This document shows, in pieces, positions 40,342 to 48,447 of a stretch of DNA of 64,000 nucleotides. Position numbers and translations under genes: made by a program. The stretch is from an uncultured Lachnospiraceae bacterium. GTDB lineage: Bacteria > Bacillota > Clostridia > Lachnospirales > Lachnospiraceae. Below the pieces are notes generated by a model. It worked only from the letters and a program-made list of their open reading frames with translations, was not told the origin of the DNA and ran no database searches. The number at the start of each line of letters is the position of its first letter. The first letter of the stretch is position 1. The stretch lies in assembly GCA_910579285.1 (NCBI GenBank), contig CAJTTT010000009.1, forward strand, positions 37,076 to 101,075. The letters are read 5' to 3'.

Positions 40342-41312
40342 AGGGTGTGGAAAACAGTAAAATAGCCCGGGTAAGTTATGCTTCGGAGTGGCTGATTGTC
40401 ATTGGCGTTATTGTTATGCTGGTTTCGGGACATTATGCCGTCAGGCTGGCGGGTGCAGTTCTTCTTGCGGCAGGACTCTTGTACGGGCAAAAAAGAGTAC
40501 GGCAGCGTCTGCGGGCACTGACGGCATATCTGGAACAGGCTCATGTGGGAAAGGCGCAGATTCTTTCCGCGCTGGGGGAAGATGAATTTTCCAAGCTGGA
40601 AGATGAAATTTACAAGACGGTGACATCGCTCTATCAGACGAGAGAGGAGGCGGTGCGGGTCAAAAATGAGATGGCCCAGAATCTGTCCAATATCGCACAT
40701 CAGATCAGGACACCGATCACGGCCGCCTCCCTGTGCGTACAGACGATGGACGGAAAGTCGGTAAAAGAAGAGCAGGAGCAGATCCAGAGGCAGCTTATGC
40801 GGCTGACGCACCTGGAGGAAGCCCTGCTTCTTTTAGCCCGTCTGGATGCCGGCTCGTTGGTCTTAAAGAGGGAGGAGACGGACGTTTATACGCTGCTTAT
40901 GCTTGCGGCGGATAATCTGCAGGAGATTTTTGCACAGCGGAAAGTTTCCGTCGATATTCCCGAGCTTGGGGAAATGTCTGTAAAAGTCGATCTGGAATGG
41001 ACGATGGAGGCAGTTATGAATCTGATGAAAAACTGCGCGGAGCACAATGCAGGGGGATGCATTCACTGTTCTTACGGACAAAATCCCCTGTATACGGAAA
41101 TGCAGATCCGGGATGAAGGCGCGGGATTTGACAGGGAGGATCTGCCTCATCTTTTTGAGCGGTTTTACCGGGGTAAAAATGCGGGGAAGGAGGGGACCGG
41201 CATCGGACTTGCCCTGGCGCAGGAGCTGATTGTGCGGCAGAACGGCGCCATACGCGCAAAGAACCTGCCGGAGGGAGGCGCCTGCTTTGAAATCCGCTTT
41301 TACAGTCACTGA
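40338..41312 (+). CDS. Intramembrane-sensing histidine kinase (BceS type)
   Basis: A 324-residue kinase with two membrane helices (about 14-32 and 36-52) separated by only a few residues, so almost no extracellular sensor. This is the mark of intramembrane-sensing kinases. HisKA has H121 in NIAHQIRTPIT. The HATPase domain carries the N box MNLMKNCAEH and GTGIGLALAQ. In Bce systems the kinase detects substrate flux through the ABC permease rather than the peptide itself. It overlaps the regulator gene (ATGA) and lies 119 bp before the ABC ATPase. Confidence 0.92.
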   Translation: MKGVENSKIARVSYASEWLIVIGVIVMLVSGHYAVRLAGAVLLAAGLLYGQKRVRQRLRALTAYLEQAHVGKAQILSALGEDEFSKLEDEIYKTVTSLYQTREEAVRVKNEMAQNLSNIAHQIRTPITAASLCVQTMDGKSVKEEQEQIQRQLMRLTHLEEALLLLARLDAGSLVLKREETDVYTLLMLAADNLQEIFAQRKVSVDIPELGEMSVKVDLEWTMEAVMNLMKNCAEHNAGGCIHCSYGQNPLYTEMQIRDEGAGFDREDLPHLFERFYRGKNAGKEGTGIGLALAQELIVRQNGAIRAKNLPEGGACFEIRFYSH

Positions 41313-41431
41313 GTTGTCACTTTCGCCTGCTATGATGAAAGGGACATGTGTGTGGCGAACCCTTTGGGGCGCATGCCATTCTATGAAACGCAGCGGTCAG
41401 GAGACAATCTGTGACAGGAGGAAACGGAAGG

Positions 41432-42112
41432 ATGAATATTTTGTCATGCGAAGGCGTCAGCAAGGTATATGGATCTGGGGAAAACCAGGTGGCAGCGCTT
41501 GACAGCGTTGACCTGGAGGTTGACAGGGGAGAATTTGTGGCGATTACCGGGGCTTCCGGCTCTGGTAAATCTACGTTGCTGCATATTCTTGGCGGTGTGG
41601 ATAAGCCGACAGACGGCAGGGTCATTGTGGAAGGGACAGACCTTGCCGGATTGAACCAGACACAGGCGGCAATTTTCCGCCGCAGAAAGGTGGGGCTTGT
41701 GTATCAGTTTTATAATCTGATTCCCACGCTGACTGTGCGGAAAAATATTCTGATGCCGCTTACGCTGGATCGGAAGAAACCAGATGAGGCGTACTTTGGA
41801 GAGGTGGTACAGTCCCTTGGCATTGCGGATCGTCTGGAGGCTTTGCCGAACCAGCTGTCGGGAGGACAGCAGCAGAGGGCTGCCATTGCCCGATCCCTGA
41901 TCTATCGTCCGGCCCTTCTTCTGGCGGACGAGCCGACTGGAAATCTGGATCAGAAAAATTCCGGGGAAATCATGGATCTGCTTAAACTTTCCAACCGCAG
42001 TTTGAAGCAGACGATCCTTCTGATTACCCATGATGAAAAGATTGCCCTGGAGGCGGACAGAATCATAACCATAGAGGACGGCCGCATCGTCAGCGATGAG
42101 AGAAGGAGGTAG
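41432..42112 (+). CDS. ABC transporter ATP-binding protein (BceA type)
   Basis: A 226-residue ATPase: Walker A GASGSGKST (40-48), Q-loop in LVYQFYNLIPTLTV, signature LSGGQQQR, Walker B LLLADEPTGNLD, H-switch ITHD. The MacB/BceA subgroup is indicated by the FYNL(I/L)PTLTV segment and by the FtsX-type permease 5 bp downstream. It energises a peptide-antibiotic resistance transporter. GGAAGG sits just before the ATG at 41432. The 119-bp upstream spacer probably holds the promoter activated by the adjacent response regulator, though no clear -10/-35 pair was found. Confidence 0.93.
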   Translation: MNILSCEGVSKVYGSGENQVAALDSVDLEVDRGEFVAITGASGSGKSTLLHILGGVDKPTDGRVIVEGTDLAGLNQTQAAIFRRRKVGLVYQFYNLIPTLTVRKNILMPLTLDRKKPDEAYFGEVVQSLGIADRLEALPNQLSGGQQQRAAIARSLIYRPALLLADEPTGNLDQKNSGEIMDLLKLSNRSLKQTILLITHDEKIALEADRIITIEDGRIVSDERRR

Positions 42113-42117
42113 GCAGG

Positions 42118-44109
42118 ATGTGGAGAGCGTATTCCGCAGATTATCTGAAAAACAACCGTGCCACCGCTGTCTCCATTATGACGGCTGCTTTTATTTCGTC
42201 CCTGCTATTGTCCCTGCTTGGCAGTCTTTTTTACAATATGTGGAAGTATGAGGTGGAAAGGCTTCGAGCGGAGGGAGATCAGTATGCGCTGATGGCGATG
42301 TACTTGGTGCGCGATGCGAATGATGAGGCGCCAAGGCTGGTGTTTCCGCTTTTTCTCCTGATTATGGGATTGGCATCGGTTTCGCTGGTTATTATCATAC
42401 ACAATTCTTTTGCCGTGTCCATGCAGGCGAGAATCCATCAGTTTGGCATCCTTTCCAGCATCGGCGCCACACCGAGGCAGATACGGAGGTGTCTTGTGCA
42501 GGAGGCCGCAGTTTTGTGCGCAGCTCCTGTGGCAGTGGGAACCCTGTTTGGCATAGCGGCAAGTGCGGGGCTTCTGGCCCTGCTGGAGTGGCTGGTGAGA
42601 GAGGTAGATGGCAGAAGGGAGCATGTGTTTGGGTATCATCCGCTGATCCTGCTGGTGACGCTTCTGGCAACGGGAATCACCATAGGGATATCCGCATGGC
42701 TTCCGGCCCGCAGAATGAGTGTAATGACGCCTCTGGATGCCATTAAAAACACGGGAGAGCTGCATCTGAAAAGAAAAAAACATTCCCCGATACTTTCCCT
42801 GCTCTTCGGTGTGGAGGGAGAACTGGCAGGGAATGCGCTGAAAGCACAGAAAAGAGCGCTTCGGACGGCATCGGTGTCTCTGCTTCTCTCCATGACGGCA
42901 TTTACGCTGATGCAGTGTTTTTTTTCCCTCTCAGAAATCAGCACACGGGAAACCTATTTTGAGAAATATCAGAATGCCTGGGATATTATGGTTACCGTGA
43001 AAGATACGGGGACAGGCGTTTTTGAGGAGAAGGAACCGCTTTCGGAGATACCGGGTGTGGAGGACGTGATTGTATACCAGAAAGCGCAGGCCAGACGGTA
43101 TATGACAGAGGAAGAAATGAGTGAGGAGATGCAGGCCAACGGAGGCTTCGCCCATGATTCTGGGAAGCATGTGACGAAAGAGCGCGGCGGTTTTCTTGTA
43201 AACGCGCCGATTATCATATTGGATGACGCCTCTTTTATGGCGTACTGTGGACAGATTGGCGTCCCTCAGAGGACAGACGGGGCGGTGATACGGAATCTGA
43301 TCCGGGATGTGACCAATCCTGATTTCAGACATCCACAGTATATGCCCTATATAGAGCCATGTGATACAACGGAACTTAGGGCACAGACGGGCAGTGGAGC
43401 CGTGGAAATTTCGGTTCTGGGATGTACAGAGGAAGTTCCCGTTTTGCGGGAGGAGTACGCCGCGATGGACAAATATGAGCTGGTGCACTTTGTGCCCGCA
43501 AGTCTGTGGAGTGAGATGGCAGGGGAGTTAAGCGGCGCGAAGAAAGATACCTTTATTCGTGTGCTTGGCAGAGAGGGGATCAGTCTGGAGGAACTGGAGT
43601 GCATACAGGGAGAAATCGAGGAGATGCTGGCGGGCGTTTATGTGATGGAGAGCGAGAACCGTATCCGGGAATATGAGACGAACGGACGGCAGTTCCAGGG
43701 TATGATGCTCGTGTTTGGGAGCTTTTGTGTGCTGCTCGCTCTGATCGGCGTGGGAGATGTGTTTTCCAACACACTCGGCTTTGTGCGGCAGAGGAAACGG
43801 GAGTTTGCCAGATATCTGTCGGTGGGCATGACGCCGGAGTCGCTCAGGAAAATGTTTTGTATTGAAGCCTTAGTGCTTGCGGGCCGCCCCATGTTGTATG
43901 CTGCCGCTGTCACATTCTTTGCGGTGGGAGGTATGCTGAAGGCAAGCTATATGGAGCCGGCGGAGTTTTTGGCTGAGGCGCCGCTTCTTCCCATTGCGGG
44001 ATTTATGCTTGCGGCAGGAGGGATGGTGGCATTTGCCTATTTCCTGAGCTGGCGTAAAATGCGGAAAATGAATCTGGCGGAAATATTGCGGGATGATACG
44101 ATGATGTAA
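42118..44109 (+). CDS. FtsX-type ABC permease (BceB type)
   Basis: A 663-residue permease. One helix near the N-terminus (about 18-42), three more in the first FtsX domain (to about 205), another pair around 245-275, a large extracellular domain (about 275-520) and a final FtsX domain of three helices (about 525-655). The ten-helix layout with a big domain between helices 7 and 8 defines BceB-like permeases, which pull peptide antibiotics off lipid II-cycle targets. It forms a complex with the intramembrane kinase. Spacing of 5 bp to the ATPase shows co-transcription. It converges with the DUF4180 gene. Confidence 0.92.
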   Translation: MWRAYSADYLKNNRATAVSIMTAAFISSLLLSLLGSLFYNMWKYEVERLRAEGDQYALMAMYLVRDANDEAPRLVFPLFLLIMGLASVSLVIIIHNSFAVSMQARIHQFGILSSIGATPRQIRRCLVQEAAVLCAAPVAVGTLFGIAASAGLLALLEWLVREVDGRREHVFGYHPLILLVTLLATGITIGISAWLPARRMSVMTPLDAIKNTGELHLKRKKHSPILSLLFGVEGELAGNALKAQKRALRTASVSLLLSMTAFTLMQCFFSLSEISTRETYFEKYQNAWDIMVTVKDTGTGVFEEKEPLSEIPGVEDVIVYQKAQARRYMTEEEMSEEMQANGGFAHDSGKHVTKERGGFLVNAPIIILDDASFMAYCGQIGVPQRTDGAVIRNLIRDVTNPDFRHPQYMPYIEPCDTTELRAQTGSGAVEISVLGCTEEVPVLREEYAAMDKYELVHFVPASLWSEMAGELSGAKKDTFIRVLGREGISLEELECIQGEIEEMLAGVYVMESENRIREYETNGRQFQGMMLVFGSFCVLLALIGVGDVFSNTLGFVRQRKREFARYLSVGMTPESLRKMFCIEALVLAGRPMLYAAAVTFFAVGGMLKASYMEPAEFLAEAPLLPIAGFMLAAGGMVAFAYFLSWRKMRKMNLAEILRDDTMM

Positions 44110-44133
44110 TTAAAAAGGTTTCATCTCCTGTTA

Positions 44134-44517
44134 TCAAGTTTTTTTGCTCTTTGCAGATCCAGTGAGTTTATCAACAGCAAGGGAAGCGGTAGGCTGAAAG
44201 TAAATATCCTTTCCCTTGTTGCACTCATACATAAAATCCTTTAACGGCTTACTGGTATATTTTGAAAAATCGCCATATATAGCGAACCTTACGCCATAGT
44301 TGATGAATTTCTGCAATATTTCTCCTGCCAGACAAGTGCTGAGGACAAAGAAATCGTTTACAACAGCTTCCCTGTTTACCGCAATATTTGAGCAGCCCGT
44401 TTCGTATGTTACTGTCATAATCAAGTCTAATGCCGACTGGACATCTGTTATCAGCAGCTCATCACTGCTCACGATGGCAGCCTCTATATTGTTTCTCTTT
44501 ATAACTTCAGTTTTCAT
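44134..44517 (-). CDS. DUF4180 domain protein
   Basis: A 127-residue protein filled by a DUF4180 domain: SALDLIMTVTYETGC, then VVNDFFVLSTCLAGEILQKF and IYGDFSKYTSKPLKDFMYE. The fold resembles STAS-like/antirestriction-type small domains in general shape only; no function is known. Its neighbour upstream on the same strand is a TetR regulator, a pairing often seen in Firmicutes. The ATG at 44517 follows GGAGG. The pair is visibly more AT-rich than surrounding genes, suggesting acquisition. Confidence 0.85.
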   Translation of the reverse strand: MKTEVIKRNNIEAAIVSSDELLITDVQSALDLIMTVTYETGCSNIAVNREAVVNDFFVLSTCLAGEILQKFINYGVRFAIYGDFSKYTSKPLKDFMYECNKGKDIYFQPTASLAVDKLTGSAKSKKT

Positions 44518-44551
44518 TTTTACCTCCATCAATTTTCAATCATTTTTTCTG

Positions 44552-45130
44552 CTACTCATACAAACTGTCAATCAAATGGTCAACCATGAAATCAAAGGTT
44601 TCCATGTGATTGTGCGGAAGAATATCCTTATTTTTGATATTCATAATCAAAGAATAAATAACTGACATCGCCAAATCCGCATCAACTTTAAATTTCAAAT
44701 ATGGCTGGTTTGAAAAAAGCTGCCGGCTCATATGATTGGACTCCTCGATTTTTTTGGCCTGCTCCTCTGATAACTTGTTCATCAAAATGGTAAAGTCCGT
44801 ACTGCTCGAATCGTACAAAAAATTGTTTTTATCATATTCCCGATAAATGAGTTTTAGGGCTTCGGCAACACCATGTTTCTCTTTGTGTTTTTCGATTACC
44901 GCCAACGCCGCAGTGCAGATTTGTTTTTGCACAGAGCACAGCACTTCGCAAAAGAGAGCTTCTTTCGATTCAAAGAAAAGATAAAACGCCCCTTTTGAGA
45001 TTCCGGCCTGTTTGCAAAGGTCATCGACACTTGTTTTTTTATAGCCATACTGTGTCCAGCTCTGCTTACAGGCTTCCTGCAGACTTCTTTTGATGTTTTC
45101 TTTTTCCCGTTCTGTAAAACTTCTCGACAT
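44552..45130 (-). CDS. TetR family transcriptional regulator
   Basis: A 192-residue TetR-type repressor. The N-terminal HTH (about 12-58) reads W-T-Q-Y-G-Y-K-K-T-S-V-D-D-L-C-K-Q-A-G-I-S-K-G-A-F-Y-L-F-F in outline, with the family signature GISKGAFYLFFESKE; the ligand domain follows. It lies 34 bp upstream of the DUF4180 gene on the same strand and probably regulates the two-gene unit. AGGAGA precedes the ATG. Base composition is AT-rich compared with flanking BceB and ffh, and rare-codon use (AAA, ATA, TTT) differs from its neighbours, consistent with horizontal transfer. Confidence 0.93.
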   Translation of the reverse strand: MSRSFTEREKENIKRSLQEACKQSWTQYGYKKTSVDDLCKQAGISKGAFYLFFESKEALFCEVLCSVQKQICTAALAVIEKHKEKHGVAEALKLIYREYDKNNFLYDSSSTDFTILMNKLSEEQAKKIEESNHMSRQLFSNQPYLKFKVDADLAMSVIYSLIMNIKNKDILPHNHMETFDFMVDHLIDSLYE

Positions 45131-45176
45131 ATCATTTTCTCCTATTGTGACTCAAAATACTATATCGGTCATTGGA

Positions 45177-45205
45177 ATGGTACACCATAAAAACGTAAAC
45201 GTCAA
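45177..45205 (-). promoter_or_regulatory. Promoter and possible operator of the TetR-DUF4180 unit
   Basis: On the minus strand TTGACG (45200-45205), 17-bp spacer, TACCAT (45177-45182). The small palindrome CATT-GG-AATG (45170-45179) overlaps the -10 and is a candidate TetR operator. Confidence 0.5.
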
Positions 45206-45262
45206 GCATTATTTTCAAACATACATTGTCGCAATCTGCAGGACAAAACACGAACAAAAGTT

Positions 45263-45307
45263 TGTCAAGAAAAAATACTTGACACATCGGCTCTCCTATT
45301 GTAAAAT
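45263..45307 (+). promoter_or_regulatory. Strong promoter of the ylxM-ffh operon with an inverted repeat over the -35
   Basis: TTGACA (45279-45284), 17-bp spacer, TAAAAT (45302-45307). TGTCAAG (45263-45269) and CTTGACA (45278-45284) form a perfect 7-bp inverted repeat whose right arm contains the -35, a possible operator. Confidence 0.75.
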
Positions 45308-45389
45308 GCAAAAGTCGGTGATTGTCAGCCGTAAATTTGCAATTGTGCCGTCCTCGGTATTGAGGCGGCAGCGCAGAAGTGATGAAAAC

Positions 45390-45743
45390 ATGGAAAAGAT
45401 CGTAGAACAGGGTTTATTGTATGATTTCTATGGAGAATTGCTGACGGGACACCAGCAGGAGATATACGAGAGCGTGGTGTACGAGAATCTTTCCCTTGGA
45501 GAGATTGCGGAGGCGAAAGGAATCAGCAGACAGGCGGTGCACGATATCGTGAAACGCTGTGATAAAATACTTCTCGGATACGAAGAGAAGTTAAAGCTGG
45601 TGGAAAGGTTTACGAACATTAAAGAGAAGATCGCGCAGATCAACCGCCTTTCCGAGCAGTACGAGAACGGGGAATTGGAAAGTCCGGCGTCCTACGGTTC
45701 ACAGATCAGGGAATTGTCGGCCCGGATTATGCAGGAGTTATAG
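45390..45743 (+). CDS. ylxM: YlxM/UPF0122 helix-turn-helix protein
   Basis: A 117-residue protein with a sigma-70 region-4-like HTH: LLYDFYGELLTGHQQEIY, then NLSLGEIAEAKGISRQAVHD and a coiled-coil tail. YlxM is encoded directly before ffh in most Firmicutes; streptococcal YlxM binds SRP components and stimulates Ffh/FtsY GTPase, suggesting a role in SRP control rather than transcription. The ATG at 45390 was chosen by homology; the ribosome-binding site is weak. A long in-frame extension upstream crosses the promoter and is not coding. Confidence 0.93.
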   Translation: MEKIVEQGLLYDFYGELLTGHQQEIYESVVYENLSLGEIAEAKGISRQAVHDIVKRCDKILLGYEEKLKLVERFTNIKEKIAQINRLSEQYENGELESPASYGSQIRELSARIMQEL

Positions 45744-45790
45744 CACTTGGCACCGATATACCGGGACAATAAAGAAAGGCATAGGGACAG

Positions 45791-47158
45791 ATGGCGTTTG
45801 AGAGTCTGACGGATAAACTGCAGAATGTATTTAAGAATCTGAGGAGCAAAGGCCGGCTGACCGAGGAGGACGTCAGGACCGCTTTAAAAGAGGTTAAGAT
45901 GGCGCTTTTGGAGGCCGATGTTAATTTTAAGGTGGTCAAACAGTTTGTAAAGTCTGTGGAAGAACGGGCTGTCGGTGCGGATGTGCTGAACGGTTTAAAT
46001 CCCGGACAGATGGTCATTAAGATTGTGAATGAGGAAATGGTGTCCCTGATGGGCTCCGAGACCACGGAGATCACCATGCAGCCGGGAAAGTCCATCACAG
46101 TCATTATGATGTGCGGCCTGCAGGGTGCAGGTAAGACCACCACCACGGCGAAGATTGCCGGGAAGGTAAAATTGAAAGGGAAAAAGCCCCTTCTTGTGGC
46201 CTGTGATGTGTACCGTCCTGCAGCTGTCAAACAGCTTCAGGTAAACGGGGAAAAGCAGCAGGTGGACGTTTTCTCTATGGGAGAGAATCATAAGCCTGTC
46301 AATATAGCGAAGGCGGCCATAGAACATGCGCAGAAGAACGGCCATAATGTAGTAATTTTAGATACGGCAGGCCGTCTGCATATAGATGAAGAGATGATGG
46401 AAGAGCTGATCGGCATCAAGGAAAATGTGGAAGTGCACCAGACGCTTTTGGTGGTGGATGCCATGACCGGTCAGGATGCCGTCAACGTAGCGAAGGACTT
46501 TGATGAGAAGGTTGGCGTAGACGGGGTGATCCTGTCCAAGATGGACGGTGATTCCAGAGGCGGCGCGGCGCTCTCTATCAAGGCTGTTACTGGTAAGCCG
46601 ATCCTTTTTATCGGTATGGGCGAGAAACTTTCCGATCTGGAGCAGTTTTACCCGGACCGAATGGCGAATCGGATTCTCGGTATGGGCGATGTACTCACGC
46701 TCATTGAGAAGGCTCAGCAGAATATTGACATAGACGAAGACAAAGAAAAAGAGATGGCTGCCCGTATGAAAAAGGGCAAGTTCGATTTCGAGGATTATCT
46801 GGAGAGCATGAAACAGATGCGCAATATGGGCGGTCTTTCCGGGATCCTGAGCATGATGCCCGGCATGGGCAGCAAGATGGCGGACATCGAGTCTGCGGTG
46901 GATGAAAAGCAGCTTGCCCGCATGGAGGCGATTGTCCTTAGTATGACGCCGCAGGAGCGGCAGAATCCCAAGCTTTTAAATCCCAGCAGGAAAGGGCGTA
47001 TTGCCAAGGGGGCCGGGGTGGATATTGCGGTGGTCAACCGCTTTATCAAGCAGTTTGAGCAGTCGCAGAAGATGATGAAACAGATTCCCGGCATGATGGG
47101 CGGCAAAAAAGGCCGCGGCATGTTTGGCGGATTAGGCGGTATGAAATTCCCATTTTAG
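45791..47158 (+). CDS. ffh: Signal recognition particle protein Ffh
   Basis: A 455-residue SRP54 GTPase: N domain to about 85, G domain with GLQGAGKTTTTAKIA (G1), DVYRPAAVKQL, DTAGRLHIDEEMM and SKMDGDSRGGAA, then a methionine-rich M domain (about 300-455; MMPGMGSKMAD, MMKQIPGMMGGKKG) that binds signal peptides and SRP RNA. It targets membrane proteins co-translationally with FtsY. No SRP RNA gene was recognised nearby. It lies 47 bp after ylxM and heads the ribosome-maturation operon. Confidence 0.98.
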   Translation: MAFESLTDKLQNVFKNLRSKGRLTEEDVRTALKEVKMALLEADVNFKVVKQFVKSVEERAVGADVLNGLNPGQMVIKIVNEEMVSLMGSETTEITMQPGKSITVIMMCGLQGAGKTTTTAKIAGKVKLKGKKPLLVACDVYRPAAVKQLQVNGEKQQVDVFSMGENHKPVNIAKAAIEHAQKNGHNVVILDTAGRLHIDEEMMEELIGIKENVEVHQTLLVVDAMTGQDAVNVAKDFDEKVGVDGVILSKMDGDSRGGAALSIKAVTGKPILFIGMGEKLSDLEQFYPDRMANRILGMGDVLTLIEKAQQNIDIDEDKEKEMAARMKKGKFDFEDYLESMKQMRNMGGLSGILSMMPGMGSKMADIESAVDEKQLARMEAIVLSMTPQERQNPKLLNPSRKGRIAKGAGVDIAVVNRFIKQFEQSQKMMKQIPGMMGGKKGRGMFGGLGGMKFPF

Positions 47159-47203
47159 GGTTTCAAAAATAAAACAATTATATTTTTACAGGAGGCAGAA
47201 GAA

Positions 47204-47449
47204 ATGGCAGTTAAGATCAGATTGAGAAGAATGGGACAGAAGAAGCATCCTTTTTACAGGATAGTGGTAGCGGATTCCAGATCCCCCAGAGACGGCAGAT
47301 GTATCGCAGAGATCGGCACCTATGATCCCAACACAGATCCCAGCACCTACAAAGTAAATGAGGAAGAGGCGAAGAAGTGGCTCGCCAACGGTGCACAGCC
47401 CACAGAGATCGTAAGCAGAATCTTCAAGACGGTAGGCGTGACAAAGTAA
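47204..47449 (+). CDS. rpsP: 30S ribosomal protein S16
   Basis: An 81-residue S16 opening MAVKIRLRRMGQKKHPFYRI, with VADSRSPRDGR, a full match to family size and motifs. S16 is an assembly protein of the 30S body. It lies 45 bp after ffh with AGGAGG upstream, in the conserved ffh-rpsP-khpA order. Confidence 0.98.
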   Translation: MAVKIRLRRMGQKKHPFYRIVVADSRSPRDGRCIAEIGTYDPNTDPSTYKVNEEEAKKWLANGAQPTEIVSRIFKTVGVTK

Positions 47450-47515
47450 GGGAACTTGTAACTGTGAAGGCACTGAACAGTTATGAGGGCTTCAGGCCGC
47501 TTTTGGAGGTGGACT

Positions 47516-47743
47516 ATGAAAGAATTGGTAGAAGTGATCGCAAAAGCTCTTGTGGAAAACCCGGACGAAGTGGTGGTAACACAAAAGGAGGAAGGTAAGA
47601 ACATTACCGTGGAGCTCCATGTGTCGCCCTCCGATATGGGAAAAGTCATCGGCAAGCAGGGACGTATCGCAAAGGCGATCCGTTCCGTTGTTAAGGCGGC
47701 GTCTTCGAAAGACAATAAGAGAGTGGATGTAGAGATCATCTGA
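47516..47743 (+). CDS. khpA: KH-domain RNA-binding protein KhpA (YlqC)
   Basis: A 75-residue single-KH protein. The RNA-binding loop GKVIGKQGRIAKAIR is the family signature. KhpA pairs with KhpB/Jag and affects cell-size control and small-RNA metabolism in Gram-positives. GGAGGTGG lies just before the ATG at 47516; a longer in-frame ATG at 47483 lacks a site. A strong terminator follows, so rimM may need its own promoter. Confidence 0.95.
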   Translation: MKELVEVIAKALVENPDEVVVTQKEEGKNITVELHVSPSDMGKVIGKQGRIAKAIRSVVKAASSKDNKRVDVEII

Positions 47744-47745
47744 CG

Positions 47746-47779
47746 AAAAGGCCCCACGGATTCCCCTGTGGGGTCTTTT
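47746..47779 (+). terminator. Terminator after khpA
   Basis: A 12-bp stem with one G-U pair: AAAAGGCCCCAC (47746-47757) with GTGGGGTCTTTT (47768-47779). The flanking A and T runs make it potentially bidirectional. Confidence 0.85.
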
Positions 47780-47854
47780 GTACGAATTGTGTGAAGTATC
47801 TGAAGTCCGCTTATATGCATAAAAAGAGAACATCGGAAGACGAACAGGGAGTAA

Positions 47855-48379
47855 ATGATTGTGGAAACAGAGAGAAACGACGAATTGCAGGTTGGCGTGA
47901 TTACACAGACCCACGGGATCCGGGGTGAGGTGAAGGTATTTCCAACCACGGATGACGCAAACCGCTTTAAGAAGCTGAAGGAAGTCATTCTGGACACCGG
48001 GAGAGAGCGGCTGTCTGTGGAGATTGAGGGTGTCAAGTTCTTTAAAAAGTTTGTCATTCTGAAATTCAAAGGCTATGACTCCATCAATGATGTGGAGAAA
48101 TATAGACAGGGAAAGCTTCTGGTCACCCGGGACCATGCGGTCAGACTAAAAAAAGACGAGTATTTTGTGGCGGACATGATCGGTATGCGGGTCGTGACAG
48201 ATACGGGGGAAGCGTTCGGCGTTCTGAAAGAAGTGCTTGCAACAGGCGCGAACGATGTCTATGTGGTGAGCAGAGAGAATGCGCCGGAGGCGCTGCTTCC
48301 CGCAATCAAAGAGTGTATTAAAAACATTGATATGGAAAGCCGTGTGATGGAGATTCATGTCATGGACGGGCTGCTGTAA
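47855..48379 (+). CDS. rimM: Ribosome maturation factor RimM
   Basis: A 174-residue RimM with an N-terminal barrel (VGVITQTHGIRGEVKVFP) and a C-terminal PRC-like barrel (DEYFVADMIGMRVVTD, VLATGANDVYVV, LLPAIKECI). It assists 30S head assembly and 16S processing near S19. GGGAG lies 5 bases before the ATG. In the usual order rimM-trmD-rplS. Confidence 0.96.
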   Translation: MIVETERNDELQVGVITQTHGIRGEVKVFPTTDDANRFKKLKEVILDTGRERLSVEIEGVKFFKKFVILKFKGYDSINDVEKYRQGKLLVTRDHAVRLKKDEYFVADMIGMRVVTDTGEAFGVLKEVLATGANDVYVVSRENAPEALLPAIKECIKNIDMESRVMEIHVMDGLL

Positions 48380-48389
48380 ACAGCAGAAA

Positions 48390-48418
48390 AACGCCGTACA
48401 CATGCTGTGAACGGCGTT
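48390..48418 (+). other. Hairpin between rimM and trmD
   Basis: AACGCCGT (48390-48397) pairs with ACGGCGTT (48411-48418) around 13 bases. No T-tract follows, so processing or mRNA stability is more likely than termination. Confidence 0.45.
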
Positions 48419-48447
48419 GGCACAACAGACGTTTTGGAGGATAGGTA

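Noticed and set aside
41313..41431. Specific BceR binding site before the ABC genes
   Set aside because: A promoter is expected here, but no convincing inverted repeat or -35/-10 pair with proper spacing was found.
45090..45389. Long N-terminal extension of YlxM
   Set aside because: It runs through the strong ylxM promoter and the divergent tetR promoter, and shows no similarity to the conserved YlxM N-terminus.
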